Notes under the pieces: model-generated
Seen by the model: only the letters and a program-made list of their open reading frames with translations
What the model was told of the DNA's origin: nothing
Database searches by the model: none
Made by a program: the position numbers and the translations under genes
In this document: positions 54,804 through 64,000 of the stretch, piece after piece
Position numbering within the stretch: position 1 is the first letter of the stretch
Layout: the number at the start of each line of letters is the position of its first letter
Origin: Verrucomicrobia bacterium IMCC26134
GTDB taxonomy: Bacteria > Verrucomicrobiota > Verrucomicrobiia > Opitutales > Opitutaceae
Direction: 5' to 3'
Length of the DNA stretch: 64,000 nucleotides
NCBI GenBank assembly: GCA_000972765.1
Contig: CP011265.1
Span: 1,302,001-1,366,000 of the forward strand

Positions 54804-55047
54804 GAGTTTTAAAGGGGCGCCCGCCGCCGCGAGGACGTTTTGGCCGGAGGTCACGCGGGTTTTAAATCAAAGCTGCGCGGGTAGGGAATCGCGGTTTAAG
54901 TGGCGGAGGATGTTTGTTCACTGAGATTGCGACAAAACACCGAGGGAGAACGAGGGATTAAACGCGAGTGTCTTCACGTCACGTGAAGCCACCAGGTTAT
55001 GGACAAAAGGCGGCCCGGTTAGAGGCCTGTGCCGCCCGACGGGGGGA

Positions 55048-55245
55048 TTATTCTTTGGCCTTACGCGCGATCAAAAGGGTGATGCCGCCGAAGGTCGCGA
55101 AGATCGCGCCCCAGTGCAAGTTCACGTTTTCGCCGAGCGAGTGTTGGTCATACATGGCTTGATTGGGAATCAAACCGAAACCGAGCAGGATGAGGCCGAG
55201 CACCAAAAAGAGCCAGCCCATGGGGACACGAACGTCGAGTTGCAT
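55048..55245 (-). CDS. Small two-helix membrane protein, symporter partner
   Basis: 65 residues. Two hydrophobic helices: GWLFLVLGLILLGFGLI and LHWGAIFATFGGITLLIA, separated by a polar loop (PNQAMYDQHSLGENVN), with a charged C-terminus (RKAKE). It lies 19 bp after the symporter gene on the same strand. Small proteins of this kind often follow SSS transporters in this phylum, so I suggest an accessory or stabilising subunit; no family name is claimed. Confidence 0.65.
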   Translation of the reverse strand: MQLDVRVPMGWLFLVLGLILLGFGLIPNQAMYDQHSLGENVNLHWGAIFATFGGITLLIARKAKE

Positions 55246-55264
55246 TTGTAAATTGAGTTAAGGG

Positions 55265-57043
55265 TTACCAGAAGATGACGTTGAGAACGAGAGTTGCGCC
55301 CAGCACGATTGTGCCAAGCACGGCGGGACGAGCATACCACGAACGGGCTTCGGCCTTGGGTTTCTCCGTGAGCGAATAAACCAAGCCGCGCAATTCGTCG
55401 TGGGTGCGGTTGGGTTTGGTGAGGAGCGAGATGATGAAGGTCCCGAGGAAGCAACCGGTGAAGGCGAAGATCGCCATCCAGAAGCTTTGCGCCATCGAGC
55501 TGGCAAAGGTGTATTGGACGGAAATCCAGCCGCCCTTGATACCGGTGGCGCTGCCCGCGGGGAGCGTGAGACCGTTGAAAACCAAGGCGGTAAGCGTGCC
55601 CGTGACCAGGCCGAAGAATGCACCGTGGCCTGTGCTGCGGCGCCAGAACATGCCCAGCAGGAACACGGCGAAGAGCGGGGCGTTGACGAAGCCGAACACC
55701 AGCTGGAGCATGTCCATGATGTTGTTAAATTCACGGGCGGTGTAGGCGGCCAGGGCGCTCACCAAGAGGCCGACGATGGTGGTCATTTTGCCCACTTTGA
55801 CCAGATGCGCATCAGAGGCTTTTTTGTTAAAATAGCTCTGGTATATATCGTAGGTAAACACCGTGTTGAAGGCGGTGACGTTACCCGCCATGCCTGACAT
55901 GAACGAGGCCATCAACGCAGTGAGGCCGATGCCGAGCATGCCGTTGGGGAAGTATTTCGAGAGGAGGGTTGGGACCACCATGTTGTAGTCGGGCGAACCG
56001 TCGGCTGCGAGGGGCAGAACGACGTCACCCGTGTGACGCTGCATCAGGGCGACACAGATCATGCCTGGGAGAATCACCAGGGCGGGGAAGAGCATTTTTG
56101 GGATCGCCGCAATGATCGGGGTGAGGCGGGCGGCGTTCATGTCCTTGGCGGCCATGGCGCGCTGAATGACAAGGAAGTCGGTGCACCAGTAACCGAAGGA
56201 CAATACGAAGCCGAGGCCCATCATCAGGCCAAACCACTCGATACCCATGGGGTTATCAGCGGCATGTCCCATGTGCTGCCAAGACTCCGACCACGCGCCA
56301 GGCATGCCCTTCGCTTCGGAGTAGAGACCGAGGTTCTGCATCAGGCCGTCCCAACCACCGATATCCTTAAGCCCGATGAGAACCAAGGGGAGGAAACCCA
56401 GCACGATCAGGAAAAACTGGAGCACTTCGTTGTAGATCGCCGAAGTCAGGCCGCCGGTGTAAATGTAAACCAGCACGACCAACCCGGAGATGATGATGCA
56501 CAAGTCGTAGTTCCAACCGAGAATTGCCGACAGCAAAGAAGACAGAGCGTGCATCGAGATGCCGGAGGAGAAGACGGTCATCAAGGCGAACGAAACGGCA
56601 TTGAGGCCGCGGGTCTTTTCGTCGAAGCGCAGTTTGAGGTATTCCGGCACCGAACGTGCCTTTGATCCGTAATAGAACGGCATCATGAAAATACCCACGA
56701 ACACCATGGCGGGAATGGCGCCGATCCAATAAAAGTGACTCGTTGAGATGCCGTATTTGGCACCGGAGGCGGCCATACCCATGACCTCTTGGGCACCGAG
56801 ATTGGCGCCGATAAAACCCAAGGCGCAGATCCATGCGGGAAGGGTGCGACCCGACTCAAAAAAGTCTGAACTCGTTTTGAGGTGCTTTTTGAGCACCCAG
56901 CCGATGCCGACCACAAAGGCGAAATAAACGCTGATGATCAGGTAATCGACCCAGGCGAGGCTGAGTTTTATCGCACTTGCACCGTCGCTGGCGGAAAACC
57001 CGCCTGCGGAGGCCAAGATAGGCAGTGAACAGATTGAGGTCAT
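55265..57043 (-). CDS. Sodium/solute symporter (SSS family), sugar-type
   Basis: 592 residues with about 14-15 membrane segments. SSS landmarks: VDYLIISVYFAFVVGIGW, FFESGRTLPAWICALGFIGANLGAQEVMGMA, PFYYGSKARSVPEYLKLRFDEKTR and MASFMSGMAGNVTAFNTVFTYDIYQ (Na2-site serine region). It resembles SGLT-type sugar transporters; the substrate is not certain. Genes for the small membrane protein and galactose mutarotase follow on the same strand, which points to galactose or a related sugar. The leader carries a CGTTAGA element 70 bp upstream. Confidence 0.9.
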   Translation of the reverse strand: MTSICSLPILASAGGFSASDGASAIKLSLAWVDYLIISVYFAFVVGIGWVLKKHLKTSSDFFESGRTLPAWICALGFIGANLGAQEVMGMAASGAKYGISTSHFYWIGAIPAMVFVGIFMMPFYYGSKARSVPEYLKLRFDEKTRGLNAVSFALMTVFSSGISMHALSSLLSAILGWNYDLCIIISGLVVLVYIYTGGLTSAIYNEVLQFFLIVLGFLPLVLIGLKDIGGWDGLMQNLGLYSEAKGMPGAWSESWQHMGHAADNPMGIEWFGLMMGLGFVLSFGYWCTDFLVIQRAMAAKDMNAARLTPIIAAIPKMLFPALVILPGMICVALMQRHTGDVVLPLAADGSPDYNMVVPTLLSKYFPNGMLGIGLTALMASFMSGMAGNVTAFNTVFTYDIYQSYFNKKASDAHLVKVGKMTTIVGLLVSALAAYTAREFNNIMDMLQLVFGFVNAPLFAVFLLGMFWRRSTGHGAFFGLVTGTLTALVFNGLTLPAGSATGIKGGWISVQYTFASSMAQSFWMAIFAFTGCFLGTFIISLLTKPNRTHDELRGLVYSLTEKPKAEARSWYARPAVLGTIVLGATLVLNVIFW

Positions 57044-57120
57044 AAGGGGGCTTTGGTAGTTTAAAAAAATGGTCCCGTCTTGAGCCCTCGGGGCTACAAA
57101 GGAACGGTTGTTTTCTAACG
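57044..57120 (-). promoter_or_regulatory. CGTTAGA leader element before the symporter gene
   Basis: On the minus strand CGTTAGAA lies at 57120-57113, 69 bases from the start codon, with a small hairpin AGCCC-CG-AGGGCT between. It has the same spacing as the three copies before the large repeat-protein genes, though the rest of the sequence is unrelated. Confidence 0.4.
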
Positions 57121-57456
57121 TCCGTTCGAGATAAAAACTTACGGAAATTCCTTTAGGTTAGGTGTGCGAACTCTTCGATAAATTTTGATGATAACCGGGC
57201 AAATCAGGCTTTTTTACGCGGTGGTTTGAGCGCACTGCGGTCGGGTGGGGCGTGCAGGTGGACCACTTTAACAAGAAGTCCAAAACCTTCGTTAGATTTC
57301 GGCGGCACCGGACGTCTATTAAAGAAGCCTCAAAAACCACGAGCTGCATTCAGTTGTGTCCCTCTCTAAATCCCCAAGCTGCGACCGTGCCGACTCACCG
57401 AATCAACGACTGGGAAGACTAAGGTAATTCACATCCCTTTCCGCCTTAAAAATAAT
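57121..57456. other. Divergent spacer between symporter and EF-hand genes
   Basis: Holds CGTTAGAT at 57290-57297 on the plus strand, 159 bp before the EF-hand gene. No gene or repeat otherwise seen. Confidence 0.4.
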
Positions 57457-57852
57457 ATGAAACCAAAGACCGGCCCCGTTATTCTAGCGACAATTCTCGC
57501 GGCGATATTTCTCGCTGTTACCCCTTCAACTTACGCCAAGGAGAAGAAGAAATCTAAGGGCGCCACCTCGTCATCGGAAACAGCACCGAAACTGCCGCCA
57601 AATCCTGTCGCAATAGTGATGCAGCGATATGATTCTGATAAAGACGGCAGGCTTTCCACGGTTGAAATAACGACTATGGCGGCGGCGGACTCCGCTCTAG
57701 CGCAGACTGCCAAGTCCCACGACTCAAACAGTGATAATACTCTGGATTCCAATGAAATAAATACTTGGCGGATTGATGAGGATCACAAAGCCGGAGGCGC
57801 AGCACAAGAGAGCTCCAAGCCCAAGAAAAAGAAAAAGCAATTCAGTGAGTAA
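57457..57852 (+). CDS. Secreted EF-hand protein
   Basis: 131 residues. Signal peptide (VILATILAAIFLAVTPSTYA, cleavage near residue 27). A Lys-rich linker is followed by two EF-hand calcium-binding loops: D59-SDKDGRLSTVE70 and D89-SNSDNTLDSNE100. The C-terminus is strongly basic (KPKKKKKQFSE). A calcium-binding exported protein; sulfatases use calcium, so a link to the downstream sulfatases is possible but not shown. Confidence 0.85.
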   Translation: MKPKTGPVILATILAAIFLAVTPSTYAKEKKKSKGATSSSETAPKLPPNPVAIVMQRYDSDKDGRLSTVEITTMAAADSALAQTAKSHDSNSDNTLDSNEINTWRIDEDHKAGGAAQESSKPKKKKKQFSE

Positions 57853-58038
57853 ACAGTCTGCCCGGGCGGCGAACTTGCCATGCAGAATGATTTCCCCGAT
57901 AAGGTCCGCAGGATGCCGATACTCGCGATGTGCGGATGATCGGCGATAGGGGCACGGGTCTCGAAATTGCAGCGCATTTTCCGATTGGGCAGAGAATAGC
58001 CACCCCGCACGTGCCAAACTTTTATTAATACCAACTTC

Positions 58039-59472
58039 ATGCGCTCCATTTTGTCCCTTGTCCTTTGCACGATGGTTTTCTCATTCTCAATGGCGTCTTG
58101 GGCTGCCGCTGGCCCATCGCAGAAATCCCAGCCGAATATTATTTTCATCTTGGCCGATGACGCCGGGATTGGCGACTTCTCAAGCTATGGATGCAGTTAC
58201 GGAATCACTCCGAATATTGATCGCCTCGCCAGCGAGGGTATTAAATTCACCCAAGCCTATAGCGGTAACGCGGTCTGCGCACCTTCACGTTGCGTATTGA
58301 TGACCGGGCAACATCCTGGCCATGTCATACGCCGGGCAAACCCTAGTAAAAACGGTCTGTTGCCCCTGCCCGCGGATCAGGTCACGGTTGCCAAGCTGTT
58401 AAAGGATGTGGGCTATGCGACGGGTGGTTTTGGCAAATGGGGACTGGGTAACCCCGGCACGACCGGCGTGCCGGAGAAATTGGGCTTTGATGTATTTTAC
58501 GGCTACTACGATCAAGTCCACGCTCATGATTACTACACCGACTACATGGTGCGTAATAGCACAAGGGAGCCTGTCCCTCAGAGCGGCAAGCACACCCGGG
58601 AAGAGTATTCCCACACCCGCATCGCGGCTGAAACCCTCCTATTCATCGAACAAAACAAGGATCGTCCGTTCTTTTGCTATGCGGCTTGGACGCCTCCGCA
58701 CGATGAATACACGATACCGTCCGACGACATCTACGCGAAAAAGCCGTGGCCGGAGACCGTTAGAAGCTATGCCGCGATGGTTGCGCTGATTGACCGGGAC
58801 GTAGGCCGCGTTATCCAGAAACTTAAAGACCTTGGCATTGATGACAATACCCTGGTGATCTTTGCCTCCGACAACGGCGCCAATCAACAATTCATCGAGC
58901 CCTTGGGCAGCACGGGGGGATTACGCGGCTACAAGCGGATGCTGTATGAAGGTGGTATCCGCGCGCCCTTCATCGCCCGCTGGCCGGGCAAGATACCATC
59001 CGCGCAAACCAGTGACCTGCTCACTTCATTCGTGGATTTTCTGCCGACTGCGGCCAAAATAAGCGGGGCGCCGCTTCCCGAAGGCATTGATGGTGTTTCG
59101 ATTTTGCCAACCATGCTCGGCGCCGAGCAGACCGTCCGCCATGAATCACTCTACTTCGAAATCTACGAGCCTTACTTCCAGCAAAGCGTGCGCTGGGGGG
59201 ATTGGAAGGGATACCGGATCGGATTGGAGTCGCCTCTCGAACTCTATAATCTCAAAGCCGACCCCACCGAACTGCACGACGTCGCCGCTGATCAGATTGA
59301 GGTGTTAAGGAAAATCGAAGCCATCATGGCAAAGGAGCACGTCCCCTCACCGAACTACGACGCCCCGCTTATTGGCAAACGCGTAGCCGTTACTGTAGAG
59401 CAGGGCAAAATACAAAAGGCGCAATCCTTGACGGACGCCCTGGCTGATCGGGATGCAGAAAACAAAAAATAA
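58039..59472 (+). CDS. Secreted sulfatase (CAPSR type)
   Basis: 477 residues. Signal peptide (LSLVLCTMVFSFSMASWAAA). IIFILADDAGIGDFSSYG binds calcium. Formylglycine site C80-APSR in GNAVCAPSRCVLMTGQHPGH. GKWGLGNPGTTGVPEKLGFD and VIFASDNGANQ complete the active site. The C-terminal subdomain begins LYNLKADPTELHDVA. Arylsulfatase A-like. It heads a run of four sulfatase genes on the plus strand, spaced 46-103 bp. Confidence 0.93.
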   Translation: MRSILSLVLCTMVFSFSMASWAAAGPSQKSQPNIIFILADDAGIGDFSSYGCSYGITPNIDRLASEGIKFTQAYSGNAVCAPSRCVLMTGQHPGHVIRRANPSKNGLLPLPADQVTVAKLLKDVGYATGGFGKWGLGNPGTTGVPEKLGFDVFYGYYDQVHAHDYYTDYMVRNSTREPVPQSGKHTREEYSHTRIAAETLLFIEQNKDRPFFCYAAWTPPHDEYTIPSDDIYAKKPWPETVRSYAAMVALIDRDVGRVIQKLKDLGIDDNTLVIFASDNGANQQFIEPLGSTGGLRGYKRMLYEGGIRAPFIARWPGKIPSAQTSDLLTSFVDFLPTAAKISGAPLPEGIDGVSILPTMLGAEQTVRHESLYFEIYEPYFQQSVRWGDWKGYRIGLESPLELYNLKADPTELHDVAADQIEVLRKIEAIMAKEHVPSPNYDAPLIGKRVAVTVEQGKIQKAQSLTDALADRDAENKK

Positions 59473-59517
59473 CCGAGTGCGAGCCACTCATCATGTTCAT
59501 ACAGCCGCCTGGGTTTT

Positions 59518-61101
59518 ATGACCAATATAACCCCTCCGCTCATCTCAATCATATCACTGCCCGTGAAATTATCGCTTACCTTGGTCACCGCCCTCCTGCT
59601 TCCCGCCCTAAACTACGTCAGTGCCGCCGATGCACCACGGGCACCGAGCAGGCCCAACATCCTTTTCGCCATCGCCGACGACTGGGGCTTTGGTCACGCC
59701 GGTGCCTACGGCAGCAAATGGGTCAAGACTCCGGCCATGGACCGCGTGGCCCGCGAGGGCATCCTCTTCACCGAGGCCTACACGCCCTGTGGTAAATGTT
59801 CTCCTTCGCGTGCGGCTATCCTCACGGGTCGCAACCCCTGGCAGCTCAAAGAAGCGGGCAATCACCACAGTATATTTCCACCTGAGTTTAAGACCTTTCT
59901 CGAGGCCATGGGAGAATTGGGCTACAATACCGGCGCCACGGGCAAGACTTGGGGCCCCGGCATCGCCCTCGATGTCGCGGGCAGACCCCGTGAGATGGCC
60001 GGCAGACTCTACGATACCAACAAGCTCACCCCGCCGGCGAAGGGCATAAACGGACTGGATTACGCGAAGAACTTCGCCGCGTTTTTGGATGCCGCCCCCA
60101 AGGATAAACCGTGGTCCTTCTGGTATGGCGGCAAGGAGCCGCATCGCGCCTACGAATATGGCGCGGGGGTCGCCAAGGGCGGCAAAAAGCTCTCCGACAT
60201 TGATCGCGTGCCTGACACTTGGCCGGACACCCCTGAGGTGCGCAACGACATGCTCGATTACGCATTCGAAGTGGAGCATTTTGATACCCACCTCGGCCGG
60301 ATGCTGGCCGAGCTCGAGAAGCGAGGCCTGCTCGAAAACACCTTGGTCATCGTCACCTCCGACAACGGCATGCCCTTCCCCCGCGCTAAGGGTTATGCCT
60401 ACGATGCGACCAACCACATGCCTCTCGCCATCATGTGGAAGCCGTTAATCCAGAACCCGGGCCGGGTGGTTGATGACTACGTCAGCTTCGTTGATCTGGC
60501 TCCGACCTTGCTGGAGGCCGCTGGCATTCCTTGGGAAAAGACCGGCATGGCACCGATCACGGGACGCAGCCTCCTTGAGATTTTTAACTCCCCCAAGTCC
60601 GGTCGGGTGATCGCCGAGCGCGACCACGTGCTCGTAGGCAAGGAACGCAACGATATTGGCCGTCCCAACGACGAAGGCTACCCAATCCGTGGCATTGTGA
60701 AGGGTGGTATGCTCTACCTCCATAACTTTGAAATTGATCGCTGGCCGGGTGGCAACCCCGAGACCGGCTACATGGACACCGACTCCAGCCCCACTAAAAC
60801 AGCCGTGATGGCTACCGAGAAAACCCCCGAGCTCAAACATTTTTGGGAACTCAACTTCGGGAAACTGCCGGCCGATCAGCTTTTTAATTTAAGCCAGGAT
60901 CCGGATTGCGCGCGCAATCTGGCCGACCGGCATGATTTCACTGCTTTGCAGACCCAGTTGTTTTCTGAACTCAAAAAGCAGGATGACCCTCGGATGTCTG
61001 GGAATGGGAAAGTGTTTGATGAGTATCCCTTCTCCGATCCCTCCAAACGTCGTTACTTCGAGCGCATAATGAGCGGCGAGGCCGTAAAGTATCGCGAATA
61101 A
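59518..61101 (+). CDS. Secreted sulfatase (CSPSR type)
   Basis: 527 residues. N-terminal signal ([22 protein letters not shown], cleavage near residue 37). [32 protein letters not shown], formylglycine site C94-SPSR in [29 protein letters not shown] and [31 protein letters not shown]. The C-terminal part ([18 protein letters not shown]) is the usual sulfatase tail. Resembles heparan/N-sulfoglucosamine sulfohydrolase-like proteins; substrate unknown. Starts 45 bp after the previous sulfatase. Confidence 0.93.
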   Translation: MTNITPPLISIISLPVKLSLTLVTALLLPALNYVSAADAPRAPSRPNILFAIADDWGFGHAGAYGSKWVKTPAMDRVAREGILFTEAYTPCGKCSPSRAAILTGRNPWQLKEAGNHHSIFPPEFKTFLEAMGELGYNTGATGKTWGPGIALDVAGRPREMAGRLYDTNKLTPPAKGINGLDYAKNFAAFLDAAPKDKPWSFWYGGKEPHRAYEYGAGVAKGGKKLSDIDRVPDTWPDTPEVRNDMLDYAFEVEHFDTHLGRMLAELEKRGLLENTLVIVTSDNGMPFPRAKGYAYDATNHMPLAIMWKPLIQNPGRVVDDYVSFVDLAPTLLEAAGIPWEKTGMAPITGRSLLEIFNSPKSGRVIAERDHVLVGKERNDIGRPNDEGYPIRGIVKGGMLYLHNFEIDRWPGGNPETGYMDTDSSPTKTAVMATEKTPELKHFWELNFGKLPADQLFNLSQDPDCARNLADRHDFTALQTQLFSELKKQDDPRMSGNGKVFDEYPFSDPSKRRYFERIMSGEAVKYRE

Positions 61102-61203
61102 CAACTCCCTTAGCAATGCGGGACGTCGCTCGCCGATGACCGGATCCGCTTATGACGAGCTTTCGGCATCCCCCCCTTACTACAGTCATTCAATCTAAAG
61201 ATC

Positions 61204-62799
61204 ATGAAACATAACGCCATCTCTCTCGCCGCTCTGCTTTTCGCACCGCTCGCAGCACTCTGCGGTGCCGAGGAGTCTTCCGCGCCTGCCGCACAGCCCA
61301 AACCACTTGCGCCCTCCGAGGCAGACCTCGCCGAAGCCGAGACCTATCGCAGCAAGGGTTACAACGTCTTGTTTATCGCCGTTGACGATATGAACGACTG
61401 GGTCGGCTGCCTAGGCGGCAACCCGCAAGCGATCACCCCCAATATGGATCGGCTTGCAAAACAGCAGGCCATGGTGATGAGCAAGGCGTATTGCGCCTCT
61501 ACGGTTTGCTGCCCATCCCGCTCGGCACTATTGACGGGAAAGCGGGCTGCTTCGACCGGTGTTTACGGCAACGGTCAAAACCTTAAAAATGCGCCGAACG
61601 CCAAGGATGTCGTCACCCTGCCGGAGTATTTTGGCAAACACGGCTATTACACCCTTTCCACTGGAAAAATATTTCACAAACACCCGACCGCTAACGGCAT
61701 GGATGAAGGCCAGTGGGCGTTTCAGCAAGTTCCCAATCTCGGTGGCGGCAACAAGGGCATGCTCTGGGAGGAATCTCCCGCATCGGTTTTAGGCGTAAAA
61801 TCTCCAGATGAGCCCCAAGAAAAAGGCGAGGAAAAGGAGACGGCGCGCTGGGGTGCATGCAAGGCGCCAGTCGAAGAGACCAAGGACTATATTGCCTGCA
61901 AATGGGCAGCGGATCAGCTCCAGCGCGATTTTGACGGCAAGCCATTTTTCTTGGCGTTGGGTATCTCCAAACCCCACTTGCCGTGGATTGTTCCGCAGCA
62001 ATTTTTCGATCTCTATCCGCTTGAAAATATAATACCGACAGAAATTATACGCGACGATATCGATGATATTGTTCGTAAGGACGGCCGGCCGATCTTTAAG
62101 CCGGGGATAGGTTTTTTTCAGGGGATAGATAAGGCCAACCTACACAAACAGGCGCAGCGAGCCTATTTGGCTAATATCAGCTATGTGGATTATTGTCTGG
62201 GCGTAGTGTTCGATGCGTTGAACAAGAGTAAATATGCCGGCAACACCATCGTCATGGTCTGGGGTGACCACGGCTGGCATCTGGGTGAGAAGACGAAATA
62301 CGGTAAGACTGATCTGTGGGAAGAGTCGGACCGGGTGCCGTTTATCGTCAGCGTTCCGGGTTTAGTGAAGCCCGACGTCAAATGCGATGGCGTGGTCAAC
62401 TTGCTTGATATGTATCCGACGCTGATAGAGCTGTGCGGTCTGCCGGCCAATCCGGAAAACGAAGGGCGCAGCTTTGCGCCGTTGCTGAAAAACCCGGCGA
62501 TGGAGTGGAGCTATCCGACGCTCACCACCTATCAATATAAGAATCACTCCCTGACCGACGGTCGCTACCGCTACACGTGGTATGGCGGCAAGGCCGATGG
62601 AGCCGAGGAGCTCTACGACCACGCGAACGATCCCTTGGAACACAAAAACCTAGCCGCGAACCTCGAATCCAAAGCGATCATCGCCGGCTTTCAAAAATAC
62701 CTGCCCACGCAAAATGAACCGAATTCACCCTCTAACAAGCTTTCCGGCGCCGACAAAAAGAAGATGAGAAAGGGCACCCAAAAGAGTGATGAGGAATAG
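61204..62799 (+). CDS. Secreted sulfatase, iduronate-2-sulfatase-like
   Basis: 531 residues. Signal peptide (AISLAALLFAPLAALCGA). YNVLFIAVDDMNDWVGCLGG and ITPNMDRLAKQ are typical of the iduronate-2-sulfatase group. Formylglycine site C102-CPSR (STVCCPSRSALLTGKRAAS). GKPFFLALGISKPHLPW, VMVWGDHGWHLGEKTKYGKTDLWEESDRVPFI and YDHANDPLEHKNLA follow. The C-terminus is Lys/Ser-rich (SGADKKKMRKGTQKSDEE). Third of the sulfatase run. Confidence 0.93.
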   Translation: MKHNAISLAALLFAPLAALCGAEESSAPAAQPKPLAPSEADLAEAETYRSKGYNVLFIAVDDMNDWVGCLGGNPQAITPNMDRLAKQQAMVMSKAYCASTVCCPSRSALLTGKRAASTGVYGNGQNLKNAPNAKDVVTLPEYFGKHGYYTLSTGKIFHKHPTANGMDEGQWAFQQVPNLGGGNKGMLWEESPASVLGVKSPDEPQEKGEEKETARWGACKAPVEETKDYIACKWAADQLQRDFDGKPFFLALGISKPHLPWIVPQQFFDLYPLENIIPTEIIRDDIDDIVRKDGRPIFKPGIGFFQGIDKANLHKQAQRAYLANISYVDYCLGVVFDALNKSKYAGNTIVMVWGDHGWHLGEKTKYGKTDLWEESDRVPFIVSVPGLVKPDVKCDGVVNLLDMYPTLIELCGLPANPENEGRSFAPLLKNPAMEWSYPTLTTYQYKNHSLTDGRYRYTWYGGKADGAEELYDHANDPLEHKNLAANLESKAIIAGFQKYLPTQNEPNSPSNKLSGADKKKMRKGTQKSDEE

Positions 62800-62851
62800 C
62801 CTCATTCCAAAAAAACCGCAGTTCCCGAGTTAACTTTAATTAGTTAATTTT

Positions 62852-64000
62852 ATTAAAAAACTAAAAACGAGTATCTGTTTATGTCTGCTAGTCGCTGCGG
62901 CGGCTGGCCCAGCGGTCGCGAAGGACGCGAAGCGACCGAACATCATTTTCATTTTTTCCGATGACCACGCGCTACCCGCTATCAGCGCCTACGCTGATCC
63001 GCGCAAGCTCATTGACACGCCGAACATTGACCGCCTCGCGAAGGAGGGCATGAGACTTGATCGTTGCCTCGTCACCAACTCGATTTGCGGCCCGAGCCGT
63101 GCCACGGTGCTTACCGGAAAATATTCGCACAAAAACGGGTTCTACAACAATACGAACAGCCGCTTCGACGGATCGCAGATCACCGCGCCAAAACTGTTGC
63201 AGGCGGCGGGCTATCAGACGGCGATGATTGGTAAATGGCACCTCGAAACCGAACCGACGGGCTTCGACTTTTGGCAAATTCTCCCCGGCCAGGGCCAGTA
63301 TTACAACCCGCCGATGATCCGAAACGGCGAGAAAGTGAAGCTCGCGGGCTACGTGACGGACAGCATCACCGATGCCACGCTCGACTGGCTGAAGCAGCGC
63401 GACGAGTCGAAGCCATTCCTGCTCATGCTCCAGCAAAAGGCGCCGCACCGCGAGTGGGAGCCTGCCCTGCGTGACCTCGGCTTCGACCAAGACCGCAGAT
63501 ACGACGAGCCACCCACACTCTTCGACGACTACGCCGTCCGCGGCATCGCCGAGCGCGATCAACAGATGACCATCGCGCAGAAGATGAATGACAAGGATTT
63601 GAAGCTTGTCGCGCCGGGTGGCCTTAACCCAGAGCAACGCAAGACCTGGGAAGCCTACTACGGGCCGCGCAACGCGGCGTTCCAGCAGCAGAAACTCACC
63701 GGCAAGGAACTCACGAGTTGGAAATACCAGCGCTACATGCACGACTACCTTGCCTGTGTGAAGTCCTTGGATGACAGTGTCGGTCGCGTGCTTAAGTATC
63801 TAGACTACGAAGGCCTTGCGGAAAACACCATCGTGATGTATTCCTCCGACCAGGGATTCTTCCTCGGCGAACACGGCTGGTTCGACAAGCGCTGGATTTT
63901 TGAGGAATCGCTCCGCGCCCCGCTGCTCGTCCGCTGGCCCGGCGTGACTAAGCCCGGCAGCACGTCTCGCGACATCGTTTCCAATCTCGACTTTGCCGAG
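62852..64000 (+). CDS. Secreted sulfatase, 3' end outside window, ATT start
   Basis: 383 residues visible, open to the window end. The frame begins after TAA 62837; the only signal-peptide-like N-terminus starts at ATT 62852: (I)[18 protein letters not shown], then [21 protein letters not shown]. No ATG, GTG or TTG lies in frame between the stop and the sulfatase domain; CTG at 62885 would cut the signal short. Formylglycine site C79-GPSR ([18 protein letters not shown]), then [44 protein letters not shown]. Most like choline-/heparan-sulfatase-type S1 enzymes. Either ATT is used or the start codon has been mutated. Confidence 0.8.
   Translation, partial: MKKLKTSICLCLLVAAAAGPAVAKDAKRPNIIFIFSDDHALPAISAYADPRKLIDTPNIDRLAKEGMRLDRCLVTNSICGPSRATVLTGKYSHKNGFYNNTNSRFDGSQITAPKLLQAAGYQTAMIGKWHLETEPTGFDFWQILPGQGQYYNPPMIRNGEKVKLAGYVTDSITDATLDWLKQRDESKPFLLMLQQKAPHREWEPALRDLGFDQDRRYDEPPTLFDDYAVRGIAERDQQMTIAQKMNDKDLKLVAPGGLNPEQRKTWEAYYGPRNAAFQQQKLTGKELTSWKYQRYMHDYLACVKSLDDSVGRVLKYLDYEGLAENTIVMYSSDQGFFLGEHGWFDKRWIFEESLRAPLLVRWPGVTKPGSTSRDIVSNLDFAE

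Noticed and set aside
62881-62955. ATG at 62881 as start of the last sulfatase
   Set aside because: It is out of frame with the sulfatase domain and would give a Gly/Arg/His-rich peptide.

Overview
This 64 kb window looks like chromosomal DNA of a GC-rich Verrucomicrobiota bacterium, most likely Opitutales/Opitutaceae. The grounds are the gene content: secreted sulfatases, a PEP-CTERM/autotransporter-repeat protein family, the DUF1501/DUF1800 pair, an mre-mrdA cluster, type II glutamine synthetase, and an integron integrase of the long form. The placement is inference from gene families; there is no 16S gene here.

Layout. (1) 1-4501: the proximal end of a chromosomal integron. A divergent intI gene (plus strand) faces at least six gene cassettes read leftwards. 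They are separated by five attC sites of about 90-99 bp and are visibly lower in GC than the host genes. The array continues off the left edge. (2) 4658-9924 (minus): RecO-like protein, then mrdA, mreD, mreC and mreB, a cell-shape operon read from mreB. (3) 10135-12468: CPA2 cation/proton antiporter. (4) 12535-17588 (minus): tatA, a Tat-exported DUF1501 protein, DUF1800 protein, alanine racemase and tsaB. (5) 17731-21174: trigger factor, clpP, clpX. (6) 21277-31712: housekeeping genes (peroxiredoxin, aconitase, STAS protein, trpB, yicC), a complete compact ydbH-ynbE-ydbL set including a 57-aa lipoprotein, then a PP2C phosphatase and a miniature kinase. (7) 31855-34218: glutamine synthetase II behind a sigma-54 promoter, a frameshifted YdcF-like gene and tRNA-His. 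(8) 34283-35293: a decayed tyrosine integrase beside the tRNA, then AT-rich DNA, i.e. the scar of a mobile island. (9) 35294-38889: a two-gene glycosidase operon. (10) 39556-41657: ECF sigma factor and FecR-like anti-sigma. (11) 42072-51842: three large secreted beta-helix repeat proteins sharing signal peptides, leader DNA and, for two of them, a nearly identical C-terminal third and terminator. (12) 52024-64000: a polysaccharide desulfation and uptake region with five sulfatases (the last cut by the window edge), a secreted galactose mutarotase, an SSS-family symporter with a small membrane partner, and an EF-hand protein.

How it fits together. Regions 9-12 suggest life on sulfated, galactose-containing polysaccharide: exported sulfatases and glycosidases trim the polymer, the mutarotase equilibrates the released sugar and the symporter takes it up. 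The large surface proteins may mediate adhesion or form the outer layer. The most unusual observations are short reading frames inside the attC sites that run into or couple to the cassette genes, a CGTTAGAT element about 70 bp upstream of several secretion and uptake genes, families of word-based palindromic spacer repeats, and a sulfatase whose only plausible start codon is ATT. Many start codons are preceded by C/A-rich rather than Shine-Dalgarno sequence.
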